This document shows positions 38,162 through 46,303 of a stretch of DNA of 59,875 nucleotides, piece by piece. The stretch lies in the NCBI GenBank assembly GCA_913050565.1, contig CAJWZW010000003.1:1-59875 (forward strand). The letters run 5' to 3'. The DNA is from an uncultured Synechococcus sp. (GTDB lineage: Bacteria; Cyanobacteriota; Cyanobacteriia; PCC-6307; Cyanobiaceae). Position 1 is the stretch's first letter; each line of letters opens with the position of its first letter. The translations under genes were made by a program, and so were the position numbers. A model generated the notes under the pieces. The model made no database searches. It had not been told where the DNA came from and saw only the letters and a list, made by a program, of their open reading frames with translations.

Positions 38162-38814
38162 CAACAGCACAGCCTCAAATTGTGGTCTGCGGCACCGACA
38201 CGGATGTCGGCAAAACGATCGTGAGCGCCTGGCTTGTGCAGGGTCTCGGAGCCTCCTACTGGAAACCGGTGCAGAGCGGCCTTGAGGGCGGTGGGGATCG
38301 CGGCCGGGTCAGTGATCTGCTGCAGCTCACGAACGATCGCCTGCTGCCGGAGACCTATGCCTTCCAGCAACCGGTCTCGCCCCACTGGGCAGCGGAACTT
38401 GATGAGGTGACGCTTGATCCAGAGGCGCTGATGCTGCCGGCGATCCCTGGACCGCTGGTGGTGGAGACCGCGGGCGGATTGATGGTGCCCCTCACGCGCA
38501 GCTGGCTGCAGATCGACCAGCTGCAGGTGTGGGATCGACCCGTGGTGCTTGTTGCCCGCAGCGGACTGGGCACGCTCAATCACACTCTGCTCAGCCTGGA
38601 AGCTCTTCGAAAACGCCGGATCCCGATTCTGGGACTGATCCTCAACGGACCGCCCCATGCCGACAACCCCGCCACACTGGAACAGTTTGGTGGTGCACCC
38701 GTCCTGGGCCACTTACCTCCGCTGCAACCGCTCACGGCTGAGGCTCTCGAGCATGAATGGGAACTTCAGAATCTGAGTGATGTGATCCGAACAGCTCTGG
38801 AGAAACTGCATTGA
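38158..38814 (+). CDS. bioD: Dethiobiotin synthetase
   Basis: This ATP-dependent enzyme closes the ureido ring to form dethiobiotin. The ATG at 38158 overlaps the bioC stop (ATGA). The P-loop GTDTDVGKTIVSAW, KPVQSGLE, VETAGGLMVPLT and LNGPP are present. 218 residues. An upstream open frame inside bioC is a chance extension. Confidence 0.95.
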   Translation: MTTAQPQIVVCGTDTDVGKTIVSAWLVQGLGASYWKPVQSGLEGGGDRGRVSDLLQLTNDRLLPETYAFQQPVSPHWAAELDEVTLDPEALMLPAIPGPLVVETAGGLMVPLTRSWLQIDQLQVWDRPVVLVARSGLGTLNHTLLSLEALRKRRIPILGLILNGPPHADNPATLEQFGGAPVLGHLPPLQPLTAEALEHEWELQNLSDVIRTALEKLH

Positions 38815-38969
38815 GATCACACCGTCAACCCCTGATTTATGCGGTGCTGACCTTGGTCTGCACCGCCATTCTGGTGCTGTTCACCGATGTGGAAAGCGAT
38901 CTTGAGCGCCAACTGAAGTGCAGCGCGCCGGCGCGCTTCGCTGGAGCTCATTCCGACACCTGCGACTGA
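38811..38969 (+). CDS. Small single-span membrane protein after bioD
   Basis: A 52-residue frame starting at TTG 38811, which overlaps the bioD stop by four bases (TTGA). It has a basic N-terminus, one hydrophobic span (PLIYAVLTLVCTAILVLF) and a short acidic then Cys-containing tail. The overlap and span suggest a real translated protein, but I know no homologue and the start is weak. Confidence 0.5.
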   Translation: MRSHRQPLIYAVLTLVCTAILVLFTDVESDLERQLKCSAPARFAGAHSDTCD

Positions 38970-38981
38970 AATCGAGGCCTG

Positions 38982-39248
38982 TCAGCCCAGCGATTTCGAG
39001 CGCAATGGACAGGTGCCGAGACGGATCGCAACCTGTCGAACAGCCAGAGACAGGGGCCATCCCTGGCGCAACTGATCATGAATCAGTTCGATATGCGTGG
39101 GAGACCAACCCCGCATCTCGAGCAACGCTCGGATGGAAGGCCAGCACCCCTCGGAGAACACCTCACTGCGGCGCTGCTGTTCAGCAAGGGATGAAGGCAG
39201 ATCCCTGTGCGGCGAGAAAAATCGATTGGAAAGGCGTCTTGCACGCAT
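38982..39248 (-). CDS. Small protein of unknown function between bioD and bioA
   Basis: An 88-residue frame opposite to the biotin genes. The N-terminus is basic, and the C-terminal half (MRGWSPTHIELIHDQLRQG, then PLSLAVRQVAIRLG) reads as two amphipathic helices. No signal peptide or known domain is seen. The opposite strand has no better frame here, so I list it as probably real. If real, it splits bioA from the rest of the cluster. Confidence 0.5.
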   Translation of the reverse strand: MRARRLSNRFFSPHRDLPSSLAEQQRRSEVFSEGCWPSIRALLEMRGWSPTHIELIHDQLRQGWPLSLAVRQVAIRLGTCPLRSKSLG

Positions 39249-39311
39249 CGTGACCTTCGGGCAACCGGAGCTTCACGGAGTTTCAATATGGCAACAGCAG
39301 GAAGGGCTGTC

Positions 39312-40604
39312 ATGGGAACAACGACTGATCCATCCCGCCACCCGAACCTGTGGCCACCGTTCACCCAGATCGCATCAGCACCGATTCCCCAGAGAGTGAC
39401 CTCCGGTGAAGGTGCACTGCTGCACCGTGAGCAGGGGCAGCCGCTGATCGACGCCATCAGCAGCTGGTGGGTGACCTTGCACGGCCATGGACACCCTGTG
39501 ATGGCGCAGGCGATCGCGGATCAGGCTGCCCGGCTTGAGCAGGTGATCTTTGCGGACTTCACCCATGAACCGGCGGAACGGCTGGGAGAACGACTGAGTG
39601 CCCTCACGGGTCTTCAACGACTGTTCTTCTCCGACAACGGATCAACGGCCGTTGAAGTGGCATTGAAAATCGCCTGCCAGTGGTGGGTGAACCGAGGCGA
39701 GCCACGACACCAGATCGTTGCGTTCGACGGCGCGTACCACGGCGACACCTTCGGAGCGATGGCTGTTGGAGAGCGCAACCTGTTCAGTGAACCGTTTGAA
39801 GACAAGCTCTTTCCCGTGGCTCGCGTGCCCTGGCCTGCCACCTGGTGGCAGGACACCGATGTGAGCGAGAAGGAACAGGCTGCTCTGGCGGTGCTGGCGG
39901 AAACCCTTGAAACCCCAACAGCCGCCGTGATCCTCGAACCACTGCTGCAGGGTGCAGGTGGCATGACGATGGTGCGTGCGGAGTTTCTGCAAGCGGTGGA
40001 GGCCCAGATCCGCAAGGCCGGCGCCCTGTTGATCGCCGATGAAGTGCTGACGGGATTCGGGCGTTGCGGTGATTGGTTCGCCTCCCGGCGAGCTGGTATC
40101 CAGCCGGATCTGATGGCGCTCTCAAAAGGACTGACGGGAGGCTGTCTGCCCATGGGTGTGACCATGGCCAGCGAGCGGATCTTCTCCGCCTTCATCGGCG
40201 ATGACCCCACGCTCACCCTGTGGCATGGCCACAGTTTCACCGCCAACCCTCTGGGCTGCGCGGCTGCCAATGCCAGTCTGGATCTGCTTGAAGCACAGCC
40301 GGACGCCTTTCTGAACTTCGAACAGCGACATCGACCGCATCTGGAGCAGCTGCAGCGACATCAACGCGTGATCAATTGCCGCCTCACCGGCACCGTTGCA
40401 GCGTTCGATGTTGCCGTTGCAGGCGATTCGGGATATCTGAACCCCACAGGGCCCACGATCAAGCGGATCGCCATGGAGCACGGGGTTTTTCTGCGTCCAC
40501 TCGGCCAGGTGGTGTATCTGCTCCCTCCGCTGTGCATCACCGATGAGCAGCTCGAACGCTGCTACGACGCCATCGGCAACGCCCTGGATTCACTGGAGAA
40601 TTAA
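39312..40604 (+). CDS. bioA: Adenosylmethionine-8-amino-7-oxononanoate aminotransferase
   Basis: This PLP aminotransferase uses S-adenosylmethionine as amino donor to make 7,8-diaminopelargonate, the step between BioF and BioD. The ATG at 39312 (MGTTTDPSRHPNLWPPF) follows GGAAGGG; another ATG lies at 39288. Landmarks are DAISSWWVTLHGHGHP, FFSDNGSTAVEVALK, DEVLTGFGRCG and the PLP lysine in ALSKGLTGG. About 430 residues. Confidence 0.95.
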   Translation: MGTTTDPSRHPNLWPPFTQIASAPIPQRVTSGEGALLHREQGQPLIDAISSWWVTLHGHGHPVMAQAIADQAARLEQVIFADFTHEPAERLGERLSALTGLQRLFFSDNGSTAVEVALKIACQWWVNRGEPRHQIVAFDGAYHGDTFGAMAVGERNLFSEPFEDKLFPVARVPWPATWWQDTDVSEKEQAALAVLAETLETPTAAVILEPLLQGAGGMTMVRAEFLQAVEAQIRKAGALLIADEVLTGFGRCGDWFASRRAGIQPDLMALSKGLTGGCLPMGVTMASERIFSAFIGDDPTLTLWHGHSFTANPLGCAAANASLDLLEAQPDAFLNFEQRHRPHLEQLQRHQRVINCRLTGTVAAFDVAVAGDSGYLNPTGPTIKRIAMEHGVFLRPLGQVVYLLPPLCITDEQLERCYDAIGNALDSLEN

Positions 40605-40870
40605 GGGCCAGCCTGAATGGCTGCGGTCACATCCTCTCTCGAGAGCCCGTAGGGCAGGGAGCAGGGCGAAACGTCCGCATCGCGGTTGTTCCAGACCACC
40701 ACAAGATCTTCACGTTCAAGGCGCAGCTCAGCTGTCCAGGCCTCCGTCTCCAGAGACCAGCGACAGCGGTCGCCATCGATCGGTTCAGCACCCAGGGTCA
40801 GCAGCCACTCCTCAAGAGCCCTCAGGGAGTGCTGATTGAGCGGCGTTGTCGGCGGTGGGAGCGGTGGCAT
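40601..40870 (-). CDS. DUF3143 family protein
   Basis: An 89-residue protein of unknown function. The start [21 protein letters not shown] and the ending SREDVTAAIQAGP match the cyanobacterial DUF3143 family. The ATG at 40870 puts its first 59 bases inside the end of the J-domain gene in another frame, an unusually long overlap. The 3' end touches the bioA stop. Confidence 0.75.
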   Translation of the reverse strand: MPPLPPPTTPLNQHSLRALEEWLLTLGAEPIDGDRCRWSLETEAWTAELRLEREDLVVVWNNRDADVSPCSLPYGLSREDVTAAIQAGP

Positions 40871-41330
40871 TGGACAGCCAGTCGGGAGATACCTGCCAGG
40901 CTCGCCCCTGAACCCCCGCAACACCAAGTCCGAGAACCAGACTCAGCAGCAAGGCCAGTCCCAGAAGCAACAGAGCAAACCATTCACCACCGGAAAGGGG
41001 GCGTCTCTCGCCGATCCCGTTCCAGCTGTTGCTGGACGGCATGGGCGGTGAAACAGGGGGGGGATTCAGGCGCAGCTGCTTCTGCTGCTGCAACTGAGCG
41101 TCATACCGGCGACGACGTTCCGGGTCCGCCAGAAGGTCGTAGGACTCGCGCAGAAGCTGAAAATCCCTCGCTGCTTCCACCGCAGGGCGGCTGGTGGTGT
41201 CGGGGTGCAGTGTCTTGCTGAGGCGGCGAAAGGCCTGCCGAAGTGTTTCGGAATCGGCCTGAGGGGACACCTCCAGTCGCTCGTAGTGGCTGAGCTTGCT
41301 CTGGGGCACACCGAACACCCGGTCATTCAT
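40812..41330 (-). CDS. J-domain protein with a C-terminal membrane span
   Basis: A 172-residue DnaJ-like co-chaperone. The J domain covers about residues 14-80, with the HPD motif at 42-44 that stimulates Hsp70. A Gln/Pro-rich linker follows, and then one strong span ([20 protein letters not shown]). It probably recruits DnaK to a membrane. The ATG at 41330 is chosen over a start overlapping rsmG. Divergent from rsmG. Confidence 0.85.
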   Translation of the reverse strand: MNDRVFGVPQSKLSHYERLEVSPQADSETLRQAFRRLSKTLHPDTTSRPAVEAARDFQLLRESYDLLADPERRRRYDAQLQQQKQLRLNPPPVSPPMPSSNSWNGIGERRPLSGGEWFALLLLGLALLLSLVLGLGVAGVQGRAWQVSPDWLSNATAPTADNAAQSALPEGS

Positions 41331-41355
41331 CCTAGGAACAGTTGTTGCGAGACCC

Positions 41356-42087
41356 ATGACCGACTCCGTCCCGGGAGCCGCGTTCTGGGACAGGATCGGC
41401 TGGACGCCGTCGACAGAGCAGCAGCAGCAGCTGCTCGCACTGCAGGGTGAGCTGCGTGACTGGAATCAGCGGGTGAATCTCACCCGACTGTTGGAGGGAG
41501 ACGATTACTGGATCAACCAGGTTTTTGACAGCCTCTGGCCTCTCCAATCGGAACTGAAGCAGCCGGAGCAACAGCGAACGGCCATTGACGTGGGAACCGG
41601 AGGGGGGTTTCCGGGGCTGGCCGTGGCGATCGCCCTGCCGAAAACACACGTCACCCTTCTGGATTCCGTTGGTCGCAAAACCGCCGCTGTGGAAGCCATG
41701 GCAGAGAGCATCGGCCTGAAGGATCGGATACGGGTGATCACCGATCGAATCGAAACCGCTGGACACAAGCCGGATCTGCGGGCCAGTTTCGATCTGGCCA
41801 TGGCCCGCGCCGTGGCCGCGGCCCCTGTCGTGGCGGAGTATCTGGTGCCACTTCTGAAGTCGAACGGAGAAGCTCTGCTTTACAGAGGCCAGTGGGAGCA
41901 AGCTGACACGACCCAACTGCAGCGTGCTCTCAAACCCCTGAAGGCTCAGCTTTCCTCAAAAGACATGTGCCAGCTCCCCGGCGATCGAGGCATCCGGAAT
42001 CTGCTGAGGCTGCGCCTGGTGAACCGCTGCCCGGATGCTTATCCGAGGGCGGTGGGCATCCCAACACGGCAACCCCTGGGCCAATGA
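41356..42087 (+). CDS. rsmG: 16S rRNA (guanine527-N7)-methyltransferase
   Basis: This enzyme methylates G527 of 16S rRNA. The SAM-binding motif [28 protein letters not shown] and the early RVNLTRL segment are typical. The ATG at 41356 ([12 protein letters not shown]) is used. 243 residues. It converges on the aldo/keto reductase gene. Confidence 0.94.
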   Translation: MTDSVPGAAFWDRIGWTPSTEQQQQLLALQGELRDWNQRVNLTRLLEGDDYWINQVFDSLWPLQSELKQPEQQRTAIDVGTGGGFPGLAVAIALPKTHVTLLDSVGRKTAAVEAMAESIGLKDRIRVITDRIETAGHKPDLRASFDLAMARAVAAAPVVAEYLVPLLKSNGEALLYRGQWEQADTTQLQRALKPLKAQLSSKDMCQLPGDRGIRNLLRLRLVNRCPDAYPRAVGIPTRQPLGQ

Positions 42088-42103
42088 GGCACAAGGCCGT
42101 GAT

Positions 42104-43306
42104 TCAAACGCTGCTCAGGCGCATCTGGGACTCACCGGCGAGGCGTTCCTTCAGAGCGCGGAGAATCCCGGGAATGCGATCCCGCCAGGGACTGTCACCC
42201 AGCACCGCCAGGAGCTGGCCGTCGTCAATGGACTCACCGAGGGCATCGGCATTGGAACCTGCGAACCAATGGCCTCCGCTTCCGAGCAATCGGTACCTGG
42301 CGCGGGCATAGCTCTCCAGATCCCAGGCTTCGAGAAGGTTGTGCAACCACAACAGCACCGGAAGGTTGATCCCGCCGGGTGTGTCCTGCCAGGACGGCAG
42401 TCCATGCCGCCAGGTGCTGAGCCAGTCATGGCCGAGAGCAGCGGCAGCAGCCAGATGAAGCCGTTCCTGTACCGGAGCAATGAGAGTTGAAGCATCCTCA
42501 AGGCGGGCGACGGCCTCGAGATGGCGTTCAAGATCTTCAGGGCGCGACGCTCCCACACTGATCGTGTGGACCCTGGGATCCCTGAGACAGAACAGATCGT
42601 TGAACACGATCGGGTGCAAGGGATCACACAGCTCCAGCAACCGCTGTGAAGGGGAATGCAGATGCCCGCCCTTGTCGGTGGGACTGATGATGAAGACCCC
42701 CATGTCCTGATCGCGTGCTGCATCCAGTGACGGGCCGTTGTCCTGACGGATGTAATACCAGTGCAGATTCACGTAATCGAAAGCGCCGCTGTTGCAGCTG
42801 GCGGTGATCAGCTCTGTCGGTCCGTGGGTTGAAAATCCGACATGGCCGATTCGTCCATCGGCCTGCCAGCGACGGACAACATCCATGCAGCCACCGGGCC
42901 GCAGTGTCTGATCAAGATGCTCCGGCAGGTTGATGCCATGGATCCCCAGAAGATCAAGACGACTGCAGTTGAGCCGCTCGAAGCTCAGCCTCAGCTCAGC
43001 CTCGAAAACATCAGGATCCTCCCGGGGAGGAACCTTGCTTTGCAGGATGCGACCGGGGTCCTCGCAGCGCGACAAAGCCCAGCCCAGCTGTCGTTCGGAG
43101 CTGCCGTAGTGGCGGGCGGTTTCCACATGATGGAAACCCTGGTCAACGGCCAGTTGAAGAGTTTCCTCGAGATTGACCTGAGACTCGCTGGTGATATCCG
43201 CAGCGGGCAGGTCGGTCCAGCTCTGCTGGAATCGCATCCCACCCAGGGAAAGAAGGGGAATCTGAAGTTCCGTTCGACCGAATCTGCGTGTCGGGAGACT
43301 CACCAT
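42104..43306 (-). CDS. Aldo/keto reductase with C-terminal extension
   Basis: An NAD(P)H-dependent oxidoreductase barrel. The tetrad is visible as the Asp/Glu region near ETARHYGSSERQLG (with the Tyr), LQSKVPP (Lys) and LLGIHGIN (His). After the barrel there is a helical extension of roughly 130 residues without cysteine clusters. The ATG at 43306 shares one base with the ferredoxin stop (TGATG), which suggests the ferredoxin donates electrons to it or at least is made with it. 400 residues. Substrate unknown. Confidence 0.85.
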   Translation of the reverse strand: MVSLPTRRFGRTELQIPLLSLGGMRFQQSWTDLPAADITSESQVNLEETLQLAVDQGFHHVETARHYGSSERQLGWALSRCEDPGRILQSKVPPREDPDVFEAELRLSFERLNCSRLDLLGIHGINLPEHLDQTLRPGGCMDVVRRWQADGRIGHVGFSTHGPTELITASCNSGAFDYVNLHWYYIRQDNGPSLDAARDQDMGVFIISPTDKGGHLHSPSQRLLELCDPLHPIVFNDLFCLRDPRVHTISVGASRPEDLERHLEAVARLEDASTLIAPVQERLHLAAAAALGHDWLSTWRHGLPSWQDTPGGINLPVLLWLHNLLEAWDLESYARARYRLLGSGGHWFAGSNADALGESIDDGQLLAVLGDSPWRDRIPGILRALKERLAGESQMRLSSV

Positions 43307-43569
43307 CAACCCTGGGGTCTGGCCTGAAGATTCTGGCGAATCAGTTGCTGCTGAAGCGACGGCAACGACTCGAATGGAACCCAGTGGATGCAATCCACCG
43401 GGCACGTGTCGATGGCTTCCTGAATGCAGTCAGTTGAATCGCCATCCTGGCGAATCGCTCTGGAACGACCGAGATCGGGCTCCATCACGAACGTGTTGGT
43501 GGCCACATGGGCGCAGTAACGACAACCGATGCAGGTGGATTCATCCACCCACACGGCTTTCTCTCGCAA
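43306..43569 (-). CDS. 4Fe-4S ferredoxin-like protein (start uncertain)
   Basis: A small electron carrier with CIGCRYC and CPVDC cysteine boxes (C13, C16, C19 and C57 in the 87-residue form) enough for one 4Fe-4S cluster, flanked by VWVDES and IHWVPFE. The only ordinary start is TTG at 43569. However, the frame continues upstream with protein-like sequence (ELIERTGCEPVLGGALREK), and I recall similar residues in relatives. Between this TTG and an in-frame TGA near 43699 there is no ATG, GTG or other TTG. The true start may therefore be a rare codon further upstream. Confidence 0.82.
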   Translation of the reverse strand: MREKAVWVDESTCIGCRYCAHVATNTFVMEPDLGRSRAIRQDGDSTDCIQEAIDTCPVDCIHWVPFESLPSLQQQLIRQNLQARPQG

Positions 43570-43670
43570 GGCACCACCCAGAACCGGCTCACAGCCGGTT
43601 CGTTCGATTAACTCTCCGGCGAGAGTCTGAAAAGCAAGAACTGGGTCCAGAAACTGATCGTTGGCCAGAG

Positions 43671-44063
43671 TCAGGCGTCCCAGCGGGTGACGACGAGCTC
43701 AATGGAGCCGTCCTGGGTGACGCGCTGCTCGGACACCTGAAAACCTTCGCGATCCGTTGCTGAAAGAACGGTGTTGAGGGCGTAACGCTGGGTGAGTTTC
43801 GCCAGGAAACGCTCAATGGGGATGGTCTGCTTCCACAGATCAAGATCCGTCACCAGTTCGTAGGCACCGGTCTGATCATTCCAACGAAAACCCAGGTCGC
43901 CGCCCTCCTGCATGGCAACAGCAAGATCAGCAGTCACGGTCTGGCCGCGATAGCCGCGAACAGGCTTCTCACCCTGCTCAGGTGTGTAACCCAGATCTTC
44001 GAGGGCCTGAACCAGTGGCTCGAGCTGACGCAACTCTGTTTTTACGGTGCTGAAGTGAGACAT
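43671..44063 (-). CDS. ycf35: DUF1257 (Ycf35) family protein
   Basis: A 130-residue protein of unknown function matching DUF1257/Ycf35, found in cyanobacteria and some plastids. The start MSHFSTVKTELRQLEPLVQAL and the mid segment GFRWNDQTGAYELV are characteristic. The start overlaps the DUF2997 stop by one base (TGATG). The run DUF2997, DUF1257, ferredoxin and aldo/keto reductase lies on one strand. Confidence 0.88.
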   Translation of the reverse strand: MSHFSTVKTELRQLEPLVQALEDLGYTPEQGEKPVRGYRGQTVTADLAVAMQEGGDLGFRWNDQTGAYELVTDLDLWKQTIPIERFLAKLTQRYALNTVLSATDREGFQVSEQRVTQDGSIELVVTRWDA

Positions 44064-44266
44064 CAGTTCAGTTGAGCGGGCAATGTCTGGTTCTGGGTTT
44101 CGGGTTGAAGGAAGGATTCCGCAGTGGATTCCCGACGTTCAACGGTTCCGAGTGCAGCCTCCAACTTTTCGGTGAGCTGCTGACACGTATCTCCGACAAC
44201 GCCTTCGACCCGCTCTTCCACACGACCATCCGGCCGGATGGTGAAACGAACCGTGCGTTGAGGCAT
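44063..44266 (-). CDS. DUF2997 family protein
   Basis: A 67-residue protein matching DUF2997, which usually accompanies DUF1257. The ATG at 44266 gives MPQRTVRFTIRPDGRVEE, the family start. The C-terminal half forms one helix (QQLTEKLEAALG). Function unknown; a link with the ferredoxin downstream is suggested only by order. Confidence 0.82.
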   Translation of the reverse strand: MPQRTVRFTIRPDGRVEERVEGVVGDTCQQLTEKLEAALGTVERRESTAESFLQPETQNQTLPAQLN

Positions 44267-44349
44267 CCGGAGACGTGTTGAGGCACGCATGCTAATGGCG
44301 CAACTCTGAATTCGTTGCGGAGTTTGTTACACGCTGATGGTTCTGAAGC

Positions 44350-45159
44350 TCAGCCGATGAATCCTTCATCAAGAAGGGTCTGCAACCTGGCGAGAACGCC
44401 GGGATCTTCAAGCTGCTCCAGAGCGATTTTCGCTTCATCACGAACCGACGCCTCACCGTCATGAAGCAGGGAATTCACCAGTGCTTCCACCATCTCCTGC
44501 TGACGGGGAACAACGAGTTGCTCAAAAAGTCGTCCGAGGGCCCAGATGCAGTTGCTGCGCACCACTGGCTCGCTGTCGACCCGAAGACTCTGCAGCAGCT
44601 GCCCGGCAGCGGGATCAGCCTTGACAGGAGAGCGGCTTCCAGCCTCCGCCAGAGATCCCGGGCACCACAGCCTCACCGCAGAAATATCGATCTGCAGTGC
44701 CCGAATCAAGGGATTGAGGATGGGTGCATCGGGGAAATTGCCAAGGCTCCAGGCTGTTGCCTTGCGTACATAGGCATTGGAATCAGCCTGAAGCAATTTC
44801 AGCAACGGCTCCACAGCCTGCGGTGATGGATTCCGGCCCAGGGCATAAACCGCACTCATTCGCTCGACCGGGCAGGGCTGATCAAGCAGGGCCATCAACG
44901 GCGGTATCGCTCTGGGATCTCTGTGTTCACAGAACACACGCAGCCCCTGGAGGCGGTCGTCATGCCCCCCCTTGAGCCAGACAAGGCCCTGGTCGCAGGC
45001 GCGTGCGACTGCCTGTGAATCGTTGGTTTGTTCATCGGGTCCGATGGACTCCAACGGATCCAGATCCGCCTCGGCGGCAAGCTCTTCGGCCAACAGCTCC
45101 GGATCAAGAGCAAGGCTCGAAAGGCTTTGATCTTTCCTCCGGGCTTCGCTTTGAGTCAT
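44350..45159 (-). CDS. HEAT-repeat protein
   Basis: A 269-residue helical-repeat protein. From about residue 70 there are several HEAT units, such as RAIPPLMALLDQP, AVEPLLKLLQADSNAYVRKATAWSLGNF, and a last unit ending LARLQTLLDEGFIG. The family contains phycobilisome lyases and their relatives, but these repeats also serve as general protein-binding scaffolds, so I give no specific role. ATG start at 45159. Confidence 0.85.
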   Translation of the reverse strand: MTQSEARRKDQSLSSLALDPELLAEELAAEADLDPLESIGPDEQTNDSQAVARACDQGLVWLKGGHDDRLQGLRVFCEHRDPRAIPPLMALLDQPCPVERMSAVYALGRNPSPQAVEPLLKLLQADSNAYVRKATAWSLGNFPDAPILNPLIRALQIDISAVRLWCPGSLAEAGSRSPVKADPAAGQLLQSLRVDSEPVVRSNCIWALGRLFEQLVVPRQQEMVEALVNSLLHDGEASVRDEAKIALEQLEDPGVLARLQTLLDEGFIG

Positions 45160-45232
45160 GAGCTGATGTTAAGGCCGCCCCACCAACCCAGGGCGAACCA
45201 TCGGAGACAATGCCAATCCTGTCTTGACGACC

Positions 45233-46303
45233 ATGGCGTCCCCGTCGCCAGCGCAGCGAACCGTGTTTCTCCACGTCGGGATGCACAAAACCGCCTCCAC
45301 TTACATCCAGAGGAGGCTGGTGAAAAATCGGGACCTGCTGCAGAAAAACGGCGTTCTGCTTCCTGCTCGCAGACAACAGAACAACACCCTGCTCAAGGCC
45401 ATCGTCCAGGAGCGATGGAAACCATGGGGACGATGGCTGAAACGTGCGGAAGTCAGGACGTGCAATCTGCTGATCTCCCATGAAGCGCTGTCGTCCTCGC
45501 TTCATCAGATCTGTCGCGATGGCGAAACCTCACATGGCCAATGGCTTGCCGATCAACTGAACCGGTGTGGGTGGAAACTCAAGGTGATTGGCTTCATCCG
45601 AGACCAGGAGAGCTACCTCAATTCTCGGTACACCCAGCTCGTCAAACGTCTTGCCGTCCGCTGCGATTTCACCACCTACACCGCGGGGGTGATGCGGGGA
45701 AACACCATCAGTGAATGCGACCTGATCACGCTGTTCGGCTGGCTGACCGGACTGCCCGAGGTTGAAAGGGTGATGATTCCCTTCGGTGCGAGCCGGGATC
45801 ACCACGGCCGCGGGCTTTCCAAGCGTCCGGACCCCTTCCGGCAACTTGCTGAGGAACTCGCACTGCCGGAGGCGGTGATCAGTCGCTGCAAACCCGCTCC
45901 TTCGCGCAATCAACAACCAGGACGTCTTGGCGTTGCGCTGGCTCTGGAAATCAGCAGATTCCTTGAGAGACATCAACCCATTGCGTTGACGCACCATTCG
46001 AAACAACTGCGGGGAGGGATTGAACGAATGGCCAAGGCCAAGGGATGGCCGGCTGAACCCTTCAATGGACTGGAGAGCAGCATTCAGCAGGCGATTCGCC
46101 ATCGATACGAGGCAAGCAACGCCGAGTTCTGCCGATGCTTCTGGCCTGAAATGACCTGGAGTGAGTTATTCGAGAGCCACCGAAAGGAATCTTCTGAACC
46201 CAGCGGAACATCAAGAGAAGAAGATGTTGAGCTGAATGCTTGCCGCAGGAAGGTCATCGCCGATAATCTCCCGGCCCAGATGGTGAATGAGCTTCCGGGA
46301 TGA
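45233..46303 (+). CDS. Sulfotransferase-like P-loop protein
   Basis: A 356-residue protein with the PAPS-binding loop FLHVGMHKTASTYIQ (12-26) and a second box FIRDQESYLNSRY (121-133) that suits the 3'-phosphate contact. These two elements are typical of bacterial sulfotransferase-like proteins that act on cell-surface glycans. The C-terminal 60 residues are charged and unlike anything I know. ATG at 45233 is preferred to a TTG three codons earlier. The stop overlaps the next start by four bases (ATGA). Confidence 0.72.
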   Translation: MASPSPAQRTVFLHVGMHKTASTYIQRRLVKNRDLLQKNGVLLPARRQQNNTLLKAIVQERWKPWGRWLKRAEVRTCNLLISHEALSSSLHQICRDGETSHGQWLADQLNRCGWKLKVIGFIRDQESYLNSRYTQLVKRLAVRCDFTTYTAGVMRGNTISECDLITLFGWLTGLPEVERVMIPFGASRDHHGRGLSKRPDPFRQLAEELALPEAVISRCKPAPSRNQQPGRLGVALALEISRFLERHQPIALTHHSKQLRGGIERMAKAKGWPAEPFNGLESSIQQAIRHRYEASNAEFCRCFWPEMTWSELFESHRKESSEPSGTSREEDVELNACRRKVIADNLPAQMVNELPG

